NCBI GenBank assembly: GCA_902464565.1
Contig: CABQJV010000021.1
Span: forward strand, 1-39,393
Length of the DNA stretch: 39,393 nt
DNA from: an uncultured Collinsella sp.
Lineage (GTDB): Bacteria > Actinomycetota > Coriobacteriia > Coriobacteriales > Coriobacteriaceae
Direction: 5' to 3'
Shown here: positions 16,904 to 24,833 of the stretch, one piece after another
Numbering within the stretch: the stretch's first letter is position 1
Layout: each line of letters starts with the position of its first letter
Made by a program: the position numbers and the translations under genes
Notes under the pieces: generated by a model
What the model was told of the DNA's origin: nothing
Database searches by the model: none
What the model saw: only the letters and a program-made list of their open reading frames with translations

Positions 16904-16945
16904 AACGGTATTTTTTCTTCGATAAACGGTATTTAGGCGGTACTT
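16904..16945. repeat. Helix-phased direct repeats upstream of the PTS promoter
   Basis: AACGGTATTT occurs at 16904-16913 and again at 16925-16934, 21 bases apart; the degenerate GGCGGTACTT follows at 16936-16945, 11 bases further. The spacings are close to two and one helical turns. They lie just upstream of the candidate -35 box, as an activator-binding tract would. Confidence 0.5.
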
Positions 16946-16989
16946 AGGGACGTTCCTTTTCTGCCGGCACTCGGGGACACTCCTCACTC

Positions 16990-17054
16990 TGGTGCATTGG
17001 GGACAGGTTTGTTTGCACCAGGTTGGTGCAGATTAACCTGGTCCCATTGCACCA
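16990..17054. repeat. Family-2 palindromic repeat (65 bp)
   Basis: Two 31-base arms, beginning TGGTGCATTGGGGAC and ending TGCACCA, are inverted around a three-base centre; roughly 25 of 31 positions pair. The same 65-bp layout recurs at 27936-28000. The element lies just past the EFR1 stop on the minus strand. A fragment of the same motif (GGTGCATTGGGG on the minus strand) lies at 17927-17938. Confidence 0.85.
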
Positions 17055-17066
17055 ATTTCGTATGCG

Positions 17067-17828
17067 CTAGATAAAGAGCTCGCATTCCTTCCGCACGACG
17101 CAAACCTTGCCCAGCATCTGGGAAACAGCGAATAGCTTGTTGGGATCAAGCTTACGAGCGCCTCGCGGACATACGGCAATGCAGCGCATGCAGGAGATGC
17201 ACGCCTCGCCAGCTGCTCGTTTGGGGTCACCCTTGTCGATAGCACAAACGGGGCACGACGCGGCGCATGCACCGCAGGAAACGCAATCCTCTGTTGCCTC
17301 GGGTACCATGCGGTGACCTCCGGCTTGTTTATAAGGACGATTGCCGGGAATAAAGGGCTCGGATGTATCCTCAGCCAACAGCTTTTGCTGAATTTGCTGC
17401 GCAAACTCTGCGAGCTGCGCCGCATCCTGCGCATCCGGACGACCGGCAGCAAACTGTCGCGCAATGGAATGTTCTGCAATGGCCGCAACTGCCGCGATCA
17501 CCCGGAATCCCGCATGCTTCGCAACGTCCTCCAGCTCTACGAGCGTGTCCTCAAACGCGCGGTTTCCGTATACACAAACCAAAACAGCCCGAGCCCCGTT
17601 ACCGCGCACCATGCCCAACCGGTCAGCCACCACAGCCGGGATTCTACCGGCATACGCCGGCACAGAGATTACGGCCACGTCGTCCTCAGTCATCGAGACA
17701 GCGCTGAAATCTAGTCCGCTATCGGTCAGATCGACGGTAACGGTATTCTTGCCCAGTGCCCCGGCCATAAGGCCAGACACCTTCTGCGTTCCGCCCGTCG
17801 GACTAAACACAATTTCGAATACGCTCAT
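17067..17828 (-). CDS. EFR1 family flavodoxin-ferredoxin
   Basis: A 253-residue electron carrier fusing a flavodoxin-like domain to a two-cluster ferredoxin. The FMN phosphate loop SPTGGT is at 9-14; the flavodoxin-type core extends to about 150 (ISVPAYAGRIP, CVYGNR). The ferredoxin part has CVSCGACAASCP (Cys182/185/188/192) and CISCMRCIAVCP (Cys210/213/216/220), each binding one [4Fe-4S] cluster. Such proteins (EFR1 or 'ferrodoxin') are common in anaerobes and shuttle low-potential electrons; the partner is not known. The start at 17828 follows a long G-rich GGGGGAGGGTG site. The gene stands alone. Confidence 0.88.
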   Translation of the reverse strand: MSVFEIVFSPTGGTQKVSGLMAGALGKNTVTVDLTDSGLDFSAVSMTEDDVAVISVPAYAGRIPAVVADRLGMVRGNGARAVLVCVYGNRAFEDTLVELEDVAKHAGFRVIAAVAAIAEHSIARQFAAGRPDAQDAAQLAEFAQQIQQKLLAEDTSEPFIPGNRPYKQAGGHRMVPEATEDCVSCGACAASCPVCAIDKGDPKRAAGEACISCMRCIAVCPRGARKLDPNKLFAVSQMLGKVCVVRKECELFI

Positions 17829-18039
17829 CTAGACACCCTCCCCCTACGCCTGGCAACGCGTCAAGCCGCTTTCACATCCAGCCAGAGTATACGGCACGTG
17901 GGGTCCCCGTTTTGATGCACCAAGCACCCCAATGCACCCACTCTACGCTGTCTGCCTCTTCGTTTTGTATAAATTACGGTACAGATTGTATATATTTACG
18001 GGATACCGCCGCGTTCTCCTAAGGTACCCCACCCAAGCA

Positions 18040-18274
18040 CGTGCAAAAAACGGAGTATTCTGCAACGTAACCACGCCAGCACCGCCGCGGGTGGGCAAAA
18101 CTGTAGGGCGCCGTATCATTCTAAGTCCCGACATGGCGAGAATGACGCGCCCCTGCTCCGGAAAACGGCGAAATCTGACTCAGAACGCTCGCCAGGGATA
18201 TCCGAAGGCCACCGTTGGCGACGTCGGATCATATGCAGACAACTCGAACTGCAGAATACTCCAAAAAATGCACG
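18040..18274. mobile_element. MITE-like segment with 25-bp inverted ends
   Basis: In the gene-free stretch 17829-18383, the 25 bases at 18040-18064 and 18250-18274 are inverted copies (19 of 25 positions; GGAGTATTCTGCA is identical), enclosing 185 bases. The mismatches are confined to an A-tract that is A in one end and T in the other. Internal short dyads include CATTCT/AGAATG and TCGCCA/TGGCGA. No transposase and no clear target duplication were found. Two inverted copies of a smaller repeat would look the same. A frame open across the stretch (17932-18522) has no family features and I do not call it. Confidence 0.5.
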
Positions 18275-18383
18275 GCGCACCCCATGGGGCCCATTGCTGC
18301 ATGGCAGAAAATAGGTCCTCAGCATCCCCCAGATGCATTCCCGAGAAAATCACGTTTGAATTAGCGATGGACACGGCAAACAA

Positions 18384-18414
18384 AAGGGCCCGAGCGTTGT
18401 TTGCTCGGGCCCTT
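18384..18414 (-). terminator. Rho-independent terminator of the DEAD-box helicase gene
   Basis: A 12-bp perfect stem (AAGGGCCCGAGC with GCTCGGGCCCTT), a seven-base loop, and on the minus strand the following TTTTGTTTG tract. It begins about 30 bases beyond the helicase stop. Confidence 0.88.
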
Positions 18415-18446
18415 AGCTTGTCTCACGCTAGCGTGCGATGTGTATG

Positions 18447-20696
18447 TTACTTGCGCTTGCCGCCGCCGTCACCGGGGCGACGGGAGCTGCCGCCGCGCTT
18501 GCCGCCACGGCTGTTGCCATAGCTGCCACGGTTATCGCGACCGCCGGCACGGCCGCCACGGGAGCCGGCCTGGTTGCCACCACGAGCGCCACGATAGCCG
18601 CCACGACGCTCCTCGCGGGTATCGTCGTAGTTGCGCCAGTCATCGCGACGATCGCGGCTGGCACGCGGGTCACGACGATCGCGCGACTCATTCGAACGAC
18701 CAGCGCCGCCGCGGCCGCCATTGCCGCGAGCACCCTCGCGACGCTCGCCGCCGCGGCTACCGCGCTCTTCAAAGCGCTTGCCGCCACGGGACTCACCGCC
18801 ACGGGCAGCACGCTCACCACGACCCTCGCCGCCGCGACGCTCATCACGGCCACCGCGCTCGTCATCACGACCGGAACGACGGCGGTCGCCCGCACCGCGC
18901 TTGCCACCGCGCGAACCGCGGCCCTCGTCCTCGCGCTCGACACGACGACGGCCACCGCGATCCTCGTCCTCGCGGCGGCGGCGATGTGCCTCGCCCTGGA
19001 ACTGCTTGGCACGACGCTCGGCACGGTTGCCACGCGGGGCCTGCTTGACGGCGTCAGCACCGCCGCGCTCCTCGGCAGCAACCTCGCGGGCCACGCTCTC
19101 CACGGCCTCGTCCACGCGAGCCTGAACGCCCTCGCGCACGCGGGTCTTGCCACCGCGCTTGGGACGGCTCGGACGCTCGCCATCGCCACGGCGCTCGTCG
19201 CGACCGCGGTTGGAACGACCAGCCACGTCGCCGTAATCGTCGCCGTTGCGCTTGCCGTCGCGACGCGCCTGCTCAAGCTTCTTCTTGCTCTTGGACTTGC
19301 CGCGCTTGGTCTTCTTCTTCACCTTAAAGGCCGCAGGATCGCGCTCGGGGTCAACCGCGGGCGGATTGGGGCCCACATGCAGGTCACCGGCCTCGTAGAT
19401 GTCGGCGGTCTTGTCCATGAGCTTCTCGATCTCGTAGAACTCATCGACATCCTGCTCGGTCACAAACGTGATGGCCCAGCCCAGCTCGCCGGCGCGGCCC
19501 GTGCGGCCAATGCGGTGGATGTAGTCGGTCGGCTCGGCCGGCACGTCAAAGTTCACGACGTAGCGCACGTCGCTAATGTCGATGCCGCGGGCAAGCACGT
19601 CGGTTGCCACCAGCACGTCAACGGTACCGTCGCGGAAGGCCGAAAGGGCACGCTCGCGCTGGGCCTGGCTGCGGTTGCCGTGAATCGCGGCGGCCTTGAT
19701 GCCCTTGCGCTCCAGACGACGGCAGCAGCTGTCGGCGCGGTGCTTGGTGCGCATAAAGACGATAGTGCGCTCCGGGCCCTCCTTTTTGAGGAACTCGGGC
19801 AGCAGGTTGTTCTTGGCCTCGATGGACACCGGGAACACAAACTGGTCGACGGTGTCGGCGGTCGACGTGGCGGGCGCGATCTCCACGCGTGCCGGGTCGC
19901 TCACCAGGTCGGTGATCTCGCCCACGGCCTCCTCGTCGAGCGTCGCCGAGAACAGCAGCGTCTGGCGCTCGGCCGGCGTCTCGCGCACAATGCGGCGGAC
20001 GGCAGGCAAAAAGCCCATGTCGAGCATACGGTCGGCCTCGTCGAGCACCAGCACCTTGACCTCGTCCAGATGGCAGGCACCCTGCTCGATCAGATCGACC
20101 AGACGGCCCGGCGTTGCGACCAGGATGTCGCAGCCGTACTTAAGTGCCGCGGTCTGCGGCTTGTAGCTCACGCCGCCCACGACGGTCACGGCAACATGGC
20201 CGGTGACGTCGGCGATTTTGCTTGCGACCTCGTCGATCTGCTGGGCAAGCTCACGCGTAGGGGTGATGACGAGCATCACGGGGCCACGGCCGTTGCCCTC
20301 GGGCTTTTTAACACCGCGACGGCGGTTGCGGCCGCCGCGCTCGCGCACGGGTTTGGGAGGAGCGATGTGCTCCAGATTGTTCATGGTCGGCAGCAAAAAG
20401 GCAGCCGTCTTGCCGGTGCCGGTCTGAGCGGCGGCAAGCAGGTCACGGCCCTCGAGCACCACGGGGATGGAGCCGGCCTGAACAGGCGTTGGCGCCGTGT
20501 AGCCCAGGTTCTCGATAGCACGGAGCATCTCGTCGGAGAGGCCCAGCTCGTCAAAGGCGGGCAGGCTCTCGGTAGCGGACTCGACGGCCTGGGCAGCATT
20601 GGCCTCATCGGCGGCATCGAAGGCAGCCTGGGTCATAGCCTCGCGGGCCTCGTCCAGGATCTCGGCGTCGGTGACGTCGGATACAGAATTACGCAT
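18447..20696 (-). CDS. DEAD-box ATP-dependent RNA helicase
   Basis: A 749-residue RNA helicase, probably for cold-adapted mRNA or ribosome remodelling. Motifs: Q motif around 48-73 (FDELGLSDEML...PTPVQ), Walker A AQTGTGKT (90-97), PTREL (146-150), DEAD (219-222), SAT (250-252), and in the second domain RGIDI (369-373) and HRIGRTGR (393-400). A basic insert (RERGGRNRRRGVKK, about 118-131) sits between motifs I and Ia. From about residue 480 the protein becomes lysine-rich, then Arg/Gly-rich with many RGG-type repeats, a likely RNA-binding tail. The start at 20696 was chosen over 20732 because the longer form adds a non-conserved leader; the ribosome-binding site is only GGAAC. A second open frame runs antisense over the whole gene and is a composition artefact. 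Confidence 0.92.
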   Translation of the reverse strand: MRNSVSDVTDAEILDEAREAMTQAAFDAADEANAAQAVESATESLPAFDELGLSDEMLRAIENLGYTAPTPVQAGSIPVVLEGRDLLAAAQTGTGKTAAFLLPTMNNLEHIAPPKPVRERGGRNRRRGVKKPEGNGRGPVMLVITPTRELAQQIDEVASKIADVTGHVAVTVVGGVSYKPQTAALKYGCDILVATPGRLVDLIEQGACHLDEVKVLVLDEADRMLDMGFLPAVRRIVRETPAERQTLLFSATLDEEAVGEITDLVSDPARVEIAPATSTADTVDQFVFPVSIEAKNNLLPEFLKKEGPERTIVFMRTKHRADSCCRRLERKGIKAAAIHGNRSQAQRERALSAFRDGTVDVLVATDVLARGIDISDVRYVVNFDVPAEPTDYIHRIGRTGRAGELGWAITFVTEQDVDEFYEIEKLMDKTADIYEAGDLHVGPNPPAVDPERDPAAFKVKKKTKRGKSKSKKKLEQARRDGKRNGDDYGDVAGRSNRGRDERRGDGERPSRPKRGGKTRVREGVQARVDEAVESVAREVAAEERGGADAVKQAPRGNRAERRAKQFQGEAHRRRREDEDRGGRRRVEREDEGRGSRGGKRGAGDRRRSGRDDERGGRDERRGGEGRGERAARGGESRGGKRFEERGSRGGERREGARGNGGRGGAGRSNESRDRRDPRASRDRRDDWRNYDDTREERRGGYRGARGGNQAGSRGGRAGGRDNRGSYGNSRGGKRGGSSRRPGDGGGKRK

Positions 20697-20966
20697 ATGT
20701 CGTTGTTCCTTATCTGCACGCGTTATGGGCACGGCATGCGGCCGCGCGGGCGTGCTTGGTAGTGCGCTAATACATACAAAAACGGGTGCGCACAGAGAGG
20801 ACGTTGCTCAGCACGCTGGCGATCGCTTTGGCAGCCCTATCACGCGCCGTCCAGACGCAGCAGCTCTAAGCGATGGAGCAGATTCGCCGCCGGTTAGTAT
20901 ACCCGCACTCCGTATGCCCCCACGTAAACCACAGATGACGAGGCGGACGGGGCGGGCCTGGCCGAT
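20697..20966 (-). other. Upstream region of the helicase gene
   Basis: No gene is seen here. On the minus strand TATACT (20896-20901) is a possible -10 box without a good -35 partner; it would give a 5' leader of about 190 bases, a length known for autoregulated DEAD-box helicase mRNAs. The remaining part up to the FHA gene at 21204 holds a family-1 palindrome and the FHA promoter. Confidence 0.35.
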
Positions 20967-21025
20967 TGTCTCAATCTGTAACAGATGCAGGGCAAAACCG
21001 GGTCCAAATGTTACAGAACAAGACA
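20967..21025. repeat. Family-1 palindromic repeat, single copy
   Basis: A 59-bp element: 17-base arm TGTCTCAATCTGTAACA, 25-base interior, inverted 17-base arm. It lies between the divergent helicase and FHA genes. The interior carries the oriented A-tract core on the opposite strand from copies in the 37.7-kb array. Confidence 0.9.
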
Positions 21026-21090
21026 GAGGGGGATTTCCGTCCAGTCCAAACCAAATCTCTCAGTCTTCCTGCAATTTCGAACATGTGGCC

Positions 21091-21096
21091 TATAAT
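21091..21096 (+). promoter_or_regulatory. -10 box of a likely FHA gene promoter
   Basis: A perfect TATAAT hexamer lies 108 bases upstream of the FHA start. No good -35 hexamer is found at the usual spacing, so the promoter is weak, activator-dependent or misassigned. Confidence 0.4.
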
Positions 21097-21203
21097 GTTG
21101 CTTTGGTTACGCTGTATATTGCGCAGCCATTTAATACGTCGCCCACCGGGAGCCATTAATTCCTATCGCCATATTGGCTAGGAAGCAATCAAAGGAGGTA
21201 TCC

Positions 21204-22166
21204 GTGGCAGCAGAGACGCCTTGCTCGGTCCTCTATAACGATATTCGCTCGTTCGGCGGTCTTAAACATCTCGAGATCGCCCGAATGCTCATCAATGGAA
21301 ACTCTTATCTCGGCAGTACCCTGCTCGAGAAATGCTCTTCCAACCGCTCGTATCTCACCCGTTACATCGTCCATCGCAAGCCTGACCAGTGCGCGCCCTC
21401 CATCTACAGCGACTTTACCGTCACCACGCTCAACCTTTCCTCGGCAATCTGCAGCAAGCTCGGCGGCGGCGAGTCCGCCTATCGGGCAATCGCCGAGCAC
21501 TATCGCGGTCCGGCCGCCAACGAAATGATGTCGGCTCTCGCCAGCTACAAACTGGACAGCCGCCTATATGCAAATGCCCTCAATCGCATCGACATCTTTG
21601 ACGGCAATGCCGTGCGTGAGAAAAGCACGCTCTTCTTGATGCTCTTTGTAGCAACGGGGGCGCTCGCCGATCCCGTTCAGGGCGTGGCCACCGTCGAGCG
21701 CTTTTGCGACAGCAAGACGGGCGGGCACTTTGGCACCACCGAAACTACCGTCGGACGTGGCTTTATGAGCAGCCTGGAGCAGCCGCGCACCGTCGCCCCC
21801 AACCTCGGTCTGCTCAGAACCCATGCCGACAACTGCGCCGACATGCAAATCCATCCCCTCACACGCGATCCGCGCGGCACCGTGATTGGTTCTTTGCCCA
21901 AAACCTCGCCCAGCATCACCGATGTGGGCGCCGACGCATCGCGCGAGCATCTTCGCATTTGGCTTGAGGGTGAGCACTGGTACGCCCAGGGCCTTGGATC
22001 GACCAACGGCACGGTACTCGAATCGGGTGCAGGCGACGGCGATATTGTGATTGAGCCGCCGCGCGACCAACGCGAGCCCGGCAAGATCTATCCCCCAGTG
22101 GAAATCGAAAACAGCGACAGGCTCCATCTGGGTCTCTACACGACATTCCTTGTCATTGTGGACTAG
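21204..22166 (+). CDS. FHA domain-containing protein
   Basis: A 320-residue protein. Residues 1-220 resemble nothing I recognise and are predicted soluble. The C-terminal 225-320 is a forkhead-associated domain that binds phosphothreonine, with SREH (246-249) and GSTNGT (265-270) as the phosphopeptide-binding loops. The start is the GTG at 21204 after AAGGAGGT (21192-21199); an upstream TTG in frame is less likely. The Ser/Thr kinase gene follows 170 bases downstream on the same strand, so the FHA domain may read out its phosphorylation. A terminator between them suggests separate transcripts. Confidence 0.82.
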   Translation: MAAETPCSVLYNDIRSFGGLKHLEIARMLINGNSYLGSTLLEKCSSNRSYLTRYIVHRKPDQCAPSIYSDFTVTTLNLSSAICSKLGGGESAYRAIAEHYRGPAANEMMSALASYKLDSRLYANALNRIDIFDGNAVREKSTLFLMLFVATGALADPVQGVATVERFCDSKTGGHFGTTETTVGRGFMSSLEQPRTVAPNLGLLRTHADNCADMQIHPLTRDPRGTVIGSLPKTSPSITDVGADASREHLRIWLEGEHWYAQGLGSTNGTVLESGAGDGDIVIEPPRDQREPGKIYPPVEIENSDRLHLGLYTTFLVIVD

Positions 22167-22168
22167 CG

Positions 22169-22199
22169 CGGACGGCGATCGGAAGACGGTCGCCGTCCG
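22169..22199 (+). terminator. Terminator after the FHA gene
   Basis: A 10-bp perfect stem (CGGACGGCGA with TCGCCGTCCG), an 11-base loop, and a T-rich tail TCTTTCGTCTTC. It begins two bases past the FHA stop. Confidence 0.75.
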
Positions 22200-22244
22200 T
22201 CTTTCGTCTTCTACCTTCTGCGTCGTAAACGACAATGCTCAGCG

Positions 22245-22305
22245 GTATACGTGGGCAGTGCGGCTATCATGGTACTTTACCGATATCCGCACTGCTCGCG
22301 TATAC
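22245..22305. promoter_or_regulatory. Long inverted repeat upstream of the kinase gene
   Basis: GTATACG (22245-22251) and GCAGTGCGG (22255-22263) are inverted at CCGCACTGC (22287-22295) and CGTATAC (22299-22305): a 16-bp stem with a symmetric 3/3 internal loop and a 23-base apex. It lies 33 bases before the kinase start. The exact symmetry of both blocks suggests two stacked operator dyads or a regulatory mRNA hairpin. Confidence 0.6.
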
Positions 22306-22337
22306 GTGCGGCAACCCATGCCAGACAAAGGAACGCC

Positions 22338-24422
22338 ATGGATACTACCGATAGCGCCTATGGCGACAAACTCATCCGTCTTGACACGTTCGATACCGCC
22401 GTGGCGGTCGACCCCAGCGCCGAGGACGACGCCAAACGTCGGTTTATGACGCTTATTCTCCAGACGGCCCACCGCAACAACGGCAACATCGGACACGTGC
22501 TGCGCGCGACCAACACGAGCGGCGAGGTCTTTGCCGTCAAGCTACTCAAGGACAACGCCATCCTTTCCGGCCAAGCCCCCGACCGCTCCGCCGAGCAATC
22601 GGCAGCGCACCTGGCCAACACCGCCGCGCTGTTCGAGGAGTACCGTCATCTGTGTACCGTCTCGCACCTGCGCGGATTTCCGCGCGTCTATGGCTACGGA
22701 TCGCGCGAGGATGACCCGCTCATCCTCATGGAGTGGGTCGAGGGAACCTCGCTCAAGCAGGCGCTGCCCTTGCTTCCGCACGATGCCTCGGGCGGGCTGA
22801 CCACCCAGATGGTCGCCGCCGTCGGAAACGCCGTGCTTCGCGCACTCTTGATGACGCAAGGACTCGTGAATCCGGTCGTCCATCGCGACCTTTCGCCTGC
22901 CAATATTATGTTCCGCACCACCAGCCGAACGCTCGAGCAGCAGATCGCCGATCGCTCCTTTGAACCCTGCCTCATCGACATGGGCTCCGCGACCATGGCC
23001 CTCGGCGACGACACGATCACCCGGCGCGCCGACATCTGGCGCTTTGCCACGCCCGCATACGCCGCGCCCGAGATGCTCACGCAGGATATCGAAGGCATCG
23101 CGGCCCTTCGCCGTTCGCCGGCAATCGATGTCTACGCGCTTTCGAGCATTCTGTACCAGCTCTACAGCGGTCGCAAACCGTTTGACTTTGAGTCGACGGA
23201 CGCCGCTGCAACCGGCTCGTTCTATCTCGTAAAGACCAAGACCAAGCCGGAGCCGCTCGAGCCGCGCTGCGAGGGCGATGAAGCGATCGTCCAGATCATC
23301 ATGAAGGGTCTCTCAGTCGAGCAGTGCGATCGCCCTACCGAGCAGCAGATGCTCGAGGTGCTCTCGGCATACCTCACTGATGCCGAATCCGAGGGCCGCG
23401 AAGGCACAGGAGACGAGGCCGCGATTGATATCGATTCTGGCACGCACCTTAAGGTCGACGTCGCCGGCGAGCGCGCGAGAGAGATCCTGGAGCAGGCCCG
23501 GCACGATGCCATGACCCGCCGCCGGTTTATTATCGGTGGCGTCGTTGCAGCCGTTGCGGGGCTCAGCGTCGTTGGGGCGGCGACCCATGGCTTTGGCATC
23601 CCCGACTACCTGGACGGCATCCGCGGTTCGCTTGACGACTACACCTGGGATCAGCTGCAGGAGATTTCGCTCAAGATTAAGGCCGCCAAGACCCGTAGCG
23701 AGGCACGCGAGATTGCCAAGCGCTATCACCTGCTCGATGACAACGGGCATATCCCCTATCCATGCACTAAGCGCGTGAAGCTCACCAATGGGCTGCACGT
23801 CGGCGCGCAGCTCGTGGGCATCCGCCACGACGAGCTTCTGGACGGGACGGGCAAGGCCGGACTGACGTTTATGTTCGATGCGGGTATTGCCGAGCGCAAC
23901 GCTGCGGCTGAACCGCCGAGCGCCGGCTGGGCAGATTGCGAGCTGCGGGAATGGCTCAACGGCGACGGCCTTAAGCTGCTGCCCAACGAGTTGCGCGCAC
24001 TCATCAAATCTGTCAAAAAGATCTCGAATAACGCTGGCGCCGCCAACAGTGCATCGTGTCTGAGCGAGTTGCCCGCAACCCTTTGGCTGCCCGCCATGGT
24101 CGAGCTGTGCGGTACGCAACCGCCCGATTCGTTTGCCAAGGACTATCACTACCTGGCAGACATCTACAACGGCGAGGGCAAGGAGTATCAGCTCTTCCGC
24201 GAGCTCAAGGTGAGCCCGTATTCCACGAACGAGACGATGGTCCGCCAGTGGAAGGGCAAGGACACCTGTTGGTGGGAGCGCACGGTGAGCCCCGACACAT
24301 CGGAGAGCGAAGGCACGCTCTATATGAACCGCGTGGGGCACGACGGCAACGTCTTTACGTACGCAACGCCTGCGGAAAAGCCAAACAAACGAACCTGTGT
24401 GATCCCCGGATTCTGTATCTAG
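22338..24422 (+). CDS. Membrane Ser/Thr protein kinase with C-terminal DUF6273-like domain
   Basis: A 694-residue Hanks-type kinase. The cytoplasmic domain (about 45-375) has the ATP-binding Lys68 in FAVKLLK, catalytic HRDLSPAN (182-189), the metal motif as DMG (214-216) instead of DFG, and APE (243-245). The glycine loop is poorly conserved. A single transmembrane helix follows basic residues (about 396-416, RRRFIIGGVVAAVAGLSVVG). The extracellular part (about 470-690) resembles DUF6273, with WADCELREWLN, LWLPAMVEL and CWWERTVSP, a fold perhaps used for ligand sensing. The start at 22338 follows AAAGGA; the frame extends upstream across the inverted repeat and is not used. Likely partner: the adjacent FHA protein. 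Confidence 0.85.
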   Translation: MDTTDSAYGDKLIRLDTFDTAVAVDPSAEDDAKRRFMTLILQTAHRNNGNIGHVLRATNTSGEVFAVKLLKDNAILSGQAPDRSAEQSAAHLANTAALFEEYRHLCTVSHLRGFPRVYGYGSREDDPLILMEWVEGTSLKQALPLLPHDASGGLTTQMVAAVGNAVLRALLMTQGLVNPVVHRDLSPANIMFRTTSRTLEQQIADRSFEPCLIDMGSATMALGDDTITRRADIWRFATPAYAAPEMLTQDIEGIAALRRSPAIDVYALSSILYQLYSGRKPFDFESTDAAATGSFYLVKTKTKPEPLEPRCEGDEAIVQIIMKGLSVEQCDRPTEQQMLEVLSAYLTDAESEGREGTGDEAAIDIDSGTHLKVDVAGERAREILEQARHDAMTRRRFIIGGVVAAVAGLSVVGAATHGFGIPDYLDGIRGSLDDYTWDQLQEISLKIKAAKTRSEAREIAKRYHLLDDNGHIPYPCTKRVKLTNGLHVGAQLVGIRHDELLDGTGKAGLTFMFDAGIAERNAAAEPPSAGWADCELREWLNGDGLKLLPNELRALIKSVKKISNNAGAANSASCLSELPATLWLPAMVELCGTQPPDSFAKDYHYLADIYNGEGKEYQLFRELKVSPYSTNETMVRQWKGKDTCWWERTVSPDTSESEGTLYMNRVGHDGNVFTYATPAEKPNKRTCVIPGFCI

Positions 24423-24463
24423 AGAGCGGGCGTCTTGCCGTGACGGGACCCCACCCCGGCAAT

Positions 24464-24682
24464 TGTCTTGATCTGTAACAGTTAGAACCCAAAAACCGGT
24501 CTAACTGTTACAGATGGAGACAAACTCAAACCTCTCAAAACAAAATCTCAATCTGTAACAGTTAGAGGTCATTTTCCCCGCTAGATGTTACAGATCGAGA
24601 TATTGATTTGCCGCCGGAGAGTTTGTCTCATTCTGTAACAGCAGCTCGGCAAAAACTGGGCTAGATGTTACAGATTGAGACG
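24464..24682. repeat. Array of three family-1 palindromes, 80-bp period
   Basis: Three 59-bp elements lie at 24464-24522, 24544-24602 and 24624-24682, an exact 80-bp period with 21-base gaps. Each has 17-base arms close to TGTCTCRATCTGTAACA and a 25-base interior. The array fills most of the 411-base interval between the kinase and copA, and ends 74 bases before the copA promoter. Spacers and interiors differ between copies. A short TGGTGCACCA at 24694-24703 may be a remnant of family 2. Confidence 0.92.
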
Positions 24683-24755
24683 AAAGGCGGGGATGGTGCA
24701 CCAATTCGGCAGCCGCCCTCATCCGTAGCGAAATGTCATACATTCTAACTATTAC

Positions 24756-24786
24756 TGGACACCCCCAGGGGGTATGGGTGTATAGT
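24756..24786 (+). promoter_or_regulatory. copA promoter with CsoR operator
   Basis: TGGACA (24756-24761) and TATAGT (24781-24786) are separated by 19 bases. The spacer region carries ACACCCCCAGGGGGTAT (24759-24775), the C5/G5 palindrome typical of CsoR copper-responsive operators. CsoR is encoded at the end of the same cluster, so copper would release it and open transcription of copA. Confidence 0.75.
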
Positions 24787-24833
24787 ATCGGCAGGTTAAC
24801 AATTCCAACGCCAAACTACAGAAAGGAGGAGCC

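Noticed and set aside
16923..16985. Start of a further TGGGGAC-type repeat (GGGACGTTCC...CGGGGACACTCC) before the 65-bp element
   Set aside because: It has the repeated string but no inverted partner long enough to define an element; kept only as a possible fragment.
17932..18522. 196-codon plus-strand open frame between the EFR1 and helicase genes
   Set aside because: It crosses the MITE-like element and the helicase terminator, lacks a ribosome-binding site, and its product is Arg/Pro-rich without family features.
18438..20762. 774-codon open frame antisense to the whole DEAD-box helicase gene
   Set aside because: Ala/Thr/Leu-rich without any domain, mirrored from the Arg/Gly- and Ala-rich helicase codons; no ribosome-binding site.
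24464..24522. Integron attC site, suggested by GTTAGA...TCTAAC inside the palindrome
   Set aside because: The match occurs in one copy only, the conserved arms lie outside it, and no integrase or cassette structure is present.
24464..24682. CRISPR array, suggested by regular repeats with 21-bp spacers
   Set aside because: The units are 59-bp palindromes with variable interiors, not identical short repeats; spacers are only two per array and no cas gene is present.
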